The notes under the pieces are model-generated. The model made no database searches, was not told the origin of the DNA, and worked only from the letters and a program-made list of their open reading frames with translations. Positions 57,142 through 64,000 of a DNA stretch of 64,000 bases are shown here, one piece after another. The DNA is from Leucocoprinus leucothites (lineage: Eukaryota; Basidiomycota; Agaricomycetes; Agaricales; Agaricaceae), in assembly GCA_013368445.1 (NCBI GenBank), contig JAACJO010000004.1:1364001-1428000 (forward strand). The letters are read 5' to 3'. The position numbers and the translations under genes are program-made. How positions within the stretch are numbered: the stretch's first letter is position 1; each line of letters starts with the position of its first letter.

Positions 57142-57549
57142 TGGCTGGAGCACGTTGGTAGTTTGTTGTAGTGATATTGATAGTACTTTATTCGACTTTT
57201 GTAGACCTTCAAAGTTGTATAGCTAATGTCCTCTATTCCTTGAATGCGCCGTCATAAGACTATCCCTCAGTACTAGTATCTAACAGTTCCACCATTGCTG
57301 TCACCGAAAGGAAAAGGTAAAACATACTACCTCAAGTATCGCCCCAACCTACATATACACGCTGTCGCTATCTCCCCATCAACAGTCCAATTCATTGCCT
57401 GAAGATCCATACGCTCCTGACCACCTTGATCTCAGCCGTATGTCAGTGTGCTGGGCGAGCCCACCGACCCCCGCCTGCACCTGTACCTTCCATTTTGCCA
57501 TCCGTAACATCGGAATCAGCACCTGCCCAACCTTTCCCCAGCGCTTGTG
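57142..57549. other. Intergenic, 408 bp between convergent MED25 and F-box genes
   Basis: Shared 3' flank. A + frame (57426-57674) is antisense to the F-box gene and not credible. Confidence 0.45.
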
Positions 57550-59043
57550 CTAAACCCTGTCTTTGGTTTCCTCATCTTCTCCAGAGGCTTCGATATAGGC
57601 GAGGTTGGGAAACAGCTCAAAGAGCAATAACGCCACAAATTCTTTATGAACTATTGGGGAATACCCGACCCTAAGGCATTCAAGGCTCAAGTGCGGCGAG
57701 CCCAATTTCGATGTCATAAGGAGGTCAAGCAACGTCGCTTGAACCTCTTCATTGGCGGCGTCAAAGGCGACTCCAAGACGACGGAGCTTTGGGCAGCCAC
57801 TTGCAAGTGCAACTAGAGCCGACAGAGCCGTGAGTGGACTATCCGCCACAATGAAGGAGGGCAGGATATCCAAAACCGTAATCTCTGGCCAAGCCTGAGC
57901 AATTCTGGTTGCATATGCATCGGATAGCCCAAGATCTCCGCATAAGTCTATCTCAACGTTCTCTAATGCAGATAATTGCAGAAGTGGGGAAAGGATAATG
58001 TCCAGCCATTGTTGAGGGACATCAATGTTGTCGTAGTTAATGTAGAGCTTCTTGAATATCTTGCGGTTGAGACGTTGGGCTAAAATATGTATGCAGCTTA
58101 TCCACTCTTGTTGAGTGACTGATGCAGACGAGGAGCTCTCTAAAGCCAACTCTTCGAGTTGGGAGAGCGGAATACACGGAAGCAGTTTGACTACACGGAA
58201 GGGAAAGTCATGGCTGGTAAAGGAGCGCAAACGAGGAAATGGGTGCGAGATGTGTTTGAGACAATTAGGATCTAATGCATGGAGCCGATCTTCAGTATCC
58301 AGTGTTAGCTTTTCGAGGTGCGGCATTTTGGCGACTTGCAGGAAGCCTTCAACAGTAAGTCCTGAAAGGTGTAAATAGTGCAGAGAATGCCAGATCCCGA
58401 GATTGGTACCACATAGCTGCAGCTGAGAGTCTCTACTGTCGAGACGGAATTGGATATGTAAATGGCGGAGAATATTGGGGCAGATGTGAGTGGGTAATCT
58501 CAGCATGAAGCTGATGGCAGTAGGAGCCCAGGCTCCGGCCGAGATAGTGAGGGACGTCAGTTTTGAGGAGAGACATGATCGGATGAAGGGGAAGAAACTG
58601 TCATCAGAACACCACCACTCGAGCACTTGGAGATTAGGAAAGACCGGTCCAGGATAGCAGAGACTTAGTGCTTGGAGAACGTCAATGCCGAAGTTGGGAT
58701 CTGGTGGATATTCGAGCTCTTGAACTCGCCCCCGATATTTGTCGAGTGTCGCTATGTCTGTGCCATTCAATGCCTGTTCAGGCTCTAACGAGATGAACAG
58801 AAGGTGGGCGGTCGGTACTTGGAGACTCACAACAGTGCGGGGTTTGGTTGGAGATGCCCACAATTCTCGAGGAAGGCACTTGATGAGTGAATCAATACCC
58901 TTCAGCTTTCGCCAAATGAGGTTCAAAGCAGGCTCCTTGAATGTGGAACACGAGCCGGCAAGGGCTACTAACGAGATTTTGTCCTTCTGCAACAGCTCGC
59001 AGATGGCCAGTCGGATCTCTGCTACGGAAAGAAAAGAGTGCAT
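57550..59043 (-). CDS. F-box/LRR-type protein
   Basis: A single exon of 497 residues. The N-terminal 45 residues resemble an F-box (FLSVAEIRLAICELLQK, then ALAGSCSTFKEPALNLIW). About 15 irregular leucine-rich segments follow, such as LEWWCSDDSFFPFIRSC, LTSLTISAGAW and HYLHLSGLTVEGFL. It should act as an SCF substrate receptor; the target is unknown. It differs from the 5733-7208 F-box protein in lacking the N-terminal coiled coil and probably belongs to another subfamily. The stop at 57550 follows a Glu/Asp-rich end. Confidence 0.85.
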   Translation of the reverse strand: MHSFLSVAEIRLAICELLQKDKISLVALAGSCSTFKEPALNLIWRKLKGIDSLIKCLPRELWASPTKPRTVVSLQVPTAHLLFISLEPEQALNGTDIATLDKYRGRVQELEYPPDPNFGIDVLQALSLCYPGPVFPNLQVLEWWCSDDSFFPFIRSCLSSKLTSLTISAGAWAPTAISFMLRLPTHICPNILRHLHIQFRLDSRDSQLQLCGTNLGIWHSLHYLHLSGLTVEGFLQVAKMPHLEKLTLDTEDRLHALDPNCLKHISHPFPRLRSFTSHDFPFRVVKLLPCIPLSQLEELALESSSSASVTQQEWISCIHILAQRLNRKIFKKLYINYDNIDVPQQWLDIILSPLLQLSALENVEIDLCGDLGLSDAYATRIAQAWPEITVLDILPSFIVADSPLTALSALVALASGCPKLRRLGVAFDAANEEVQATLLDLLMTSKLGSPHLSLECLRVGYSPIVHKEFVALLLFELFPNLAYIEASGEDEETKDRV

Positions 59044-59352
59044 CTCTTCGCGCTCTTGCTTATCTGACTCGAGTTAAAACCAGTGGAGAGAGAAGGACAG
59101 TAAGTATTCGGCGTTCGCAGCTCTCGCTAGACACGACTTGTCAACATGTCACCCGTTGTCATATCACCATCGCCCACTCAAAATCTACATAATTTACATA
59201 AAAGAAGCCTGAAATTCTGAACGAAATCGCGCCCCTTGATTGATTCGAAGGAATAAAACACCCAGTAATTAGCAAACATTCATGCATCAGCATCCAATCG
59301 ATCAACGGCTCGCATTCTACAACGTTCAAGTCGAGATACATGGGACCAAAGA
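59044..59352. other. Intergenic, 309 bp
   Basis: 5' flank of the F-box gene and 3' flank of the PPR-like gene. Nothing recognisable. Confidence 0.4.
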
Positions 59353-62300
59353 CTATTGGTCATTGCTCGCGCTACCACCACTACCACTCCGTTTCTTTGC
59401 TAAAGTACGTTCCCGCTGCTGCTTCTTAATTATCCCCAAACGACGCGCACGTTCCCTGTGCTCCTTGGCCCGAACAGCTCGTGCCTCCTCTTCCTTCAGA
59501 ATCCCAACGATCCTATGCGCTGCGCGTGGATTCTTCCTTAAAAACAATTCCCGGATGAACATCTTATAAAGAGGCCGCACATGACGCTTGAACGACAAGC
59601 CCTGCTGAATGCCTGATAGATCTAAAGCCATCTCCCCGGGTAATGTACCAAATGGGACATCATTCGCAGTATGCCATCGTTCTGAAGCTGGGTACCCTTT
59701 CCGCACAAGATGGTCGAACAGAGACATGATGTTCCGCGAGTCTAGGTAAACCCTCCAACGAAGCATGGCTTTGATGACAATATTGACCGTGACACGATCG
59801 GGTACAAAGCCGTACTTTTGTGCAAGAAAATTCTTGGAACGCACTACATGTCGTAAGAGACGACCATTGCGCTTGTTCCAGTAGAGAAGATGCCCATGGA
59901 GGTATGCGTTACCGATCGCAGTCAAGTCTTGCGGCTTGAGTTGGCTATATGATTGTCCAATCAACTGCCTAGCAAGAGCAAATCGTCGGTTTTGTAGTAA
60001 GACATGAACAGCGATTAATTTGACTGGACCCCTCGTCAGCGGCGCCGTCAAAGCAGGAATTAATCGATATATGCTTTGGCCGACCGTGTACGCCGGTCTG
60101 CGGAGGGAGAGGCAGACGATCCGGTCACGTAGTGTTCGGTGAATGGGTGAAGTCATGCGAGGATGAGAGGCGAGTTTGAAGGCCCCGGCACGGACCAAAG
60201 CAAGTTTGGTTTTTCTCGCCAAATCACTGACTATGACAGGCCGACTCTTGAACGCTTCAGCTGCAAGGCAGAAGACTTTGAACCCCAAAGCCAGTTGTCG
60301 TCGACGAAAGAGTGTATGAATGACTCGGATAAAGTATCGGGAAGAAAATATGGTTGGGTTTCTATGTAGTAGAACCTCCAACACTTCAACAGTTTTCCGG
60401 GGATGCTGTGAAGCAATCATGATAGGAAGAAAGAACCGAATGGGATACTTGAGCCGGCTGGGAACACTAGTGTTCGAGAAATGCGACAGTAGTGCTTCAC
60501 CAACGGCTGCGGCAAGTGCGGGAGTCGTGGCTTCTTGTCTGCTGGTCCGAAAGCTGGACAAAACAATCTCCAATATCAATTCCAGCGATGTACCGCTTAT
60601 CTGAACCTCTTGGAGAATCGTGGCCACTTTGTCCCAACTTTGTTCTAAAGCTAGGTTCTGGACGACAAGAATTGAAGCAGCAGGTGATACTGGTATTTCA
60701 CGAGAGAGGCACTCGCGAAAGAACTGATAAGCGAGTTCCGCATTCTGGGCTCCAAGTTCTTGAAAGATACGCCAAAGGTATAGACTGAGATGGATTGGGC
60801 TATGCGATGTATCTTTCAGCAAGGAAAGAGTTTGTGTCCATACTCGGCCCTTGGAAACCAATATACATTGGGAAAGCATACCGAAGAGCTGTTCCACTTG
60901 TCTGGGTTCAGGCTCTTCGGCAGACGAAACAGTCATTAGCTTGTCCGTCGAGATGTATTTGAGACACGGATCCAACAGTAGCCCATCTCCAAGCCGAGTG
61001 GCTATATGAAGGAAGGTAGCCGCAACCACCCGGCCGACCTCCCTGGGTTTATCGAACGCGGGAATATCTGCCCATAAGCGCCAGAGTGAACGTGCGATAT
61101 CCTTCAAGCCCTCTTTCTCAGAGGATCCCACCGGTTGGCTGCGGATCCGCCGGTCTAAGATTGCCAGGCCAATGACTGCCCCCCACTCGTGGCTATTAGG
61201 AAGGTGCCAGAGTTCTGGCAAGTCGGAGGACTCCAGTGATAGTATCCACGCGGCGATGAGAGCGAGATTTTTGAAGCGGTCATCAATAGGAATTCCCTCG
61301 TTAACGCTTGAACGGACAACTTTTTGTACCCATGGGAGGAGACCGTCAGGCAAATTATGCTCCTGATAACACGGAAATAAAGAAGCTGCAAAACCTGTGA
61401 CAAGGTCCCTGATAGCGAAAGATGAAATACTTCGTTCCCTGAGAGCGAAAAACTGGGAGCTGAAGAGGCGGCGGTATATCATATAAAGGATCGTCGTCTT
61501 GTGATCTGGAGACAGGGTGCCGTTATGCACTAGTATCACTCTCCAAAAAATTTCAACGACGCGTCGATGGGGGTTACGCTGCCCCAGAATACGACAAAGG
61601 GTATCAAGGGCTTCTCCGAATCCGGGCTTTGAGGGGCAGACAAGGAATATGTTAAGGTAAGGGACAATAATAGAAGGATCGGAGCGCGTGCTGGCTGCAA
61701 GACGCAGGTAATAGGCCTTGGCCACCTGTCGTGCTGCTGATTCGAGTGTCAAAAACGAAACCGGAAGAGCACACAAACGAACATACCTGGAATGTCGTAA
61801 GATTTAGCCTGCTCCAGGTAGGCCCTCATTGACCAATAATTTTCCTTCTTTCCAAATACGTGCCCGAGGGCTTCCTTTGCCTCTGCAATCATAATGACTT
61901 CCTCCCAATACTTCCCTCGGCCTTGACCCCATTCTTGTGAAGAGCTACGAGGCTTGGGGATATCCTCGCCATCTGACATTTTTCCAAAGAGGCAGAGCAA
62001 TTCTGCACTGGTCCTTGCGTCCAGTCTAGGCAGTAATTGTGGGCCGAAACATTGTAGCGCTGAAACTACCGGTTCGAGGTGGATTTGGATTTGCATGGGG
62101 GTGCCAGAAGTAGTAATCCCAACCAGCTTTACCATCGACTCGAGCGCGTCTGCCAAACTAGAGAAAGTGACAGTTTCCGTTGAAGCATCGGTATCGATAG
62201 AGGGGTCTTTGGGCAAGGCGGACCACTTCGTGCTTGGTGCATGAACTGAGGCGAACGTCGTACTGGCTTTGGGCAGCTGTGCTTGCGACTCGACGCAAGC

Positions 62301-62693
62301 TTGGGCGGATGAATGGCCTGAGTTTCTCCTTGCCGCCAAAGCTCCATCTAGTCTAATCGGGGCTGGGTTGCAGGGAGTGGTATAATCCGGCTCGAATGGA
62401 ACCATTGATCCCATATAAACAGACTCGTCGTCATTGGATCCAGATGTCATTGAATCACCGGCCGGTGTGGAGCCTTCCTCGCATATAAGTTCTGCAGTTT
62501 CCTGAGGCTGTTCCCAGAGGGTAGGCTTGGTAGCATAGGATGCATGCCGAAGCTTCACGCCTGACAAAGACCTGGGAAATCGGTCAGTTGACTGTTGTCT
62601 GCATTATAAGGAGTCAACGTACCATGAAGTAGGAGCAATTCTAGAGACATTATTGTTATACGAACGAAGAATTAGTTGGCAACATCGCAACAT
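59353..62693 (-). CDS. PPR-like mitochondrial protein
   Basis: Three exons (62623-62693, 61787-62571, 59353-61736) give 1079 residues. The first exon and the start of the second form a clear mitochondrial presequence (MLRCCQLILRSYNNNVSRI, then VKLRHASYATKP), with no acidic residue in the first 40. The middle is all-helical, with degenerate paired-helix repeats. Near residues 935-975 a better PPR motif appears (VPDRVTVNIVIKAMLRW, IMSLFDHLVRKGYP). The C-terminus is strongly basic (RERARRLGIIKKQQRER). Such proteins usually bind organelle RNA and control processing or translation. No orthologue can be named. It is divergent from RPP0 (534 bp). Confidence 0.82.
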
Positions 62694-63227
62694 TCCATTG
62701 CGTGGAGAGTGAATTAAACAACTGCGACCGAACACGACGTGTCACAGTTGAAGGAGCAAAGCTGCAAGTTATCCCGGCTCACCCTGCGCTAATAACGCGC
62801 AGCGCGAGAACGTCGTGGCCGGGACGAATGAATCACGCGGTTATGGGACGCGAGAACGAAAATGTTGGCCAACTCAAGGCCTCCGTTCAGGCCGACTTAG
62901 AGGGTGTAGCCAACCAAGACCAAGCACCGGTTTCTACCGTTGCGGAGTTTCAACCTTAATGTATTTTCCCAGGACCTCTACACACAAAAGTTGGTCTGAT
63001 CATCGTTTGACACACGTCCTCGACACAAGTTGCCTTGAAAAATCCATTGGCACTACCTGGTACGTCGTTTATGACTTAATCTAGAATGTATATTGTGATA
63101 ACGAAAAATCAGGAGCAGAGGTCAATAGGGAGGTTAACTTGACTTACGATCTATCACAATCAATCCGTGCGTACTCTGGAGTGAAGACAGAATGAAATAC
63201 CAACACCTTGACAGATAATCAAAACAA
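62694..63227. other. Divergent promoter, 534 bp, PPR-like gene and RPP0
   Basis: Bidirectional upstream region. The part next to RPP0 should hold ribosomal-protein promoter elements, but I do not recognise a specific one. A + frame (62702-62959) is not credible. Confidence 0.4.
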
Positions 63228-64000
63228 ATGGGTGCCTCTCGTGCTGACAAGGCCTTGTACTTTGAGAAGCTGAAGGAGCTTCTCAACACTTATTGTAAGC
63301 ATAACTGTACTCATTTTCCAGCACCTGCATTGACCGAAAGACAAGCTTCCATCTTCATTGTGAATGTGGACAATGTTGGTTCCAACCAAATGCATCAGAT
63401 TCGTGTCGCCCTCCGTGGCAAAGGTATCGTCTTGATGGGAAAGAACACCATGGTTCGCCGCGCTCTGCGCTCAATCCTCGCAGAATCCCCTCAGTTCGAG
63501 CGACTCCTCCCTCATGTTAGGGGTAATATCGGCTTTGTCTTCGCTAGCGGCGATCTCAAGGAGGTTCGCGACATCATCGTTGCCAACAAGGTTGCTGCAC
63601 CCGCCCGTGCTGGTGCCTTCGCTCCCAAGGATGTCTTCGTCCCCGCTGGTAACACCGGTATGGAACCTGGAAAGACATCTTTCTTCCAAGCCCTCGGTAT
63701 CCCCACCAAGATCGCCCGTGGCACCATTGAAATTGTTACTGACGTTAAGGTCGTCACTGCCGGTACTCGCGTTGGCCCATCCGAAGCCACCCTTCTTAAT
63801 ATGTTGAACATCTCACCTTTCACATACGGAATGACTGTTATTCAAATTTACGATTCGGGCAACTCTTTCTCCCCTCGGTCCTTGATGTTAGCGAGGACGA
63901 GCTCGTTGAACGTTTCCTCACGGGTATCAAGACCATTGCATCAATCTCTCTTGCCCTTAACTATCCTACTATTGTCTCTGTTGTCCACTCCCTCGTTAAC
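63228..64000 (+). CDS. RPP0: 60S acidic ribosomal protein P0, 5' part, with an apparent frameshift
   Basis: Exon 1 is 63228-63294 ([20 protein letters not shown]). Exon 2 starts at 63346 and runs off the window edge. Motifs are [56 protein letters not shown] and [20 protein letters not shown], all typical of P0/uL10, the base of the ribosomal stalk. Near 63871-63874 the frame breaks: upstream reads ..GNSFS in one frame, downstream reads [20 protein letters not shown] in another. The C run is one base short of the family sequence. No intron fits such a small gap. P0 is essential, so this is more likely a sequencing or assembly deletion than a real mutation. Confidence 0.93.
   Translation, partial: MGASRADKALYFEKLKELLNTYCKHNCTHFPAPALTERQASIFIVNVDNVGSNQMHQIRVALRGKGIVLMGKNTMVRRALRSILAESPQFERLLPHVRGNIGFVFASGDLKEVRDIIVANKVAAPARAGAFAPKDVFVPAGNTGMEPGKTSFFQALGIPTKIARGTIEIVTDVKVVTAGTRVGPSEATLLNMLNISPFTYGMTVIQIYDSGNSFSPRSLMLARTSSLNVSSRVSRPLHQSLLPLTILLLSLLSTPSL

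Noticed and set aside
1..64000. tRNA/rRNA genes, transposons, CRISPR arrays
   Set aside because: I looked for tRNA B-box consensus, terminal repeats, transposase-like motifs and regularly spaced repeats by eye and saw none. tRNAscan-SE and RepeatMasker would be decisive.

Overview
This window is nuclear DNA from a filamentous basidiomycete, most likely an agaricomycete. Genes are dense and broken by many short introns (about 45-70 nt, GT..AG). The gene set includes F-box/LRR proteins, a GH128 glucanase, C2H2 factors with serine/proline-rich bodies, a fungal phosphoketolase with acetate kinase, and ERG24. Reconstructing exons by phase gives about 25 complete genes and a partial gene at each edge. 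I saw no tRNA or rRNA gene, transposon or CRISPR array.

Layout. 0-7.2 kb: the 3' end of a proline/serine-rich gene, an Sfk1/Frag1/DRAM membrane protein, a gene-poor stretch with coding-like scraps, a DsbA-like thioredoxin and an F-box protein. 9.3-16.4 kb: a YCK-type casein kinase I, a 17-exon 6-phosphofructo-2-kinase/fructose-2,6-bisphosphatase and a small mitochondrial protein behind a strong TATA promoter. 18.2-25.2 kb: an Hst3/Hst4-type sirtuin, then phosphoketolase and acetate kinase, divergent from a 176-bp promoter with a CRE palindrome at its centre. 25.3-32.1 kb: a coiled-coil tail-anchored protein, an unrecognised gene head-to-head with ERG24 (48 bp between ATGs) and a GH128 glucanase. 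32.6-42.5 kb: a YEATS/zinc-finger protein, two paralogous C2H2 factors and a 2.8-kb gene-poor stretch. 42.5-45.8 kb: a single-pass Ser/Thr-rich surface protein and a four-pass MARVEL/SUR7-like protein. 46.1-50.1 kb: two RS-rich nuclear proteins head to head (87 bp apart). 50.2-57.1 kb: OLA1, an OBAP/DUF1264 protein, a GPI-type surface protein and MED25. 57.5-64 kb: an F-box protein, a PPR-like mitochondrial protein and the 5' part of RPP0.

How they connect. PFKFB sets fructose-2,6-bisphosphate. Phosphoketolase drains fructose-6-P and xylulose-5-P to acetyl phosphate, and acetate kinase converts that to acetate with ATP. All three lie within 13 kb, so the region touches the F6P branch point three times. 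Several genes concern transcription, chromatin or splicing (sirtuin, YEATS, MED25, two C2H2 factors, MMTAG2-like).

The most unusual signals are: (1) an OLA1 intron that looks like two complete tandem copies of one intron (174 and 173 nt) back to back, making a zero-length exon and possible recursive splice site; (2) an in-frame mitochondrial-presequence-like extension upstream of the usual OLA1 start; (3) very short bidirectional promoters; (4) a GC-AG intron; (5) a 9-nt micro-exon; (6) a one-base frameshift in RPP0, probably an assembly error. Exon coordinates come from splice consensus, phase bookkeeping and remembered family conservation, not from transcript data.
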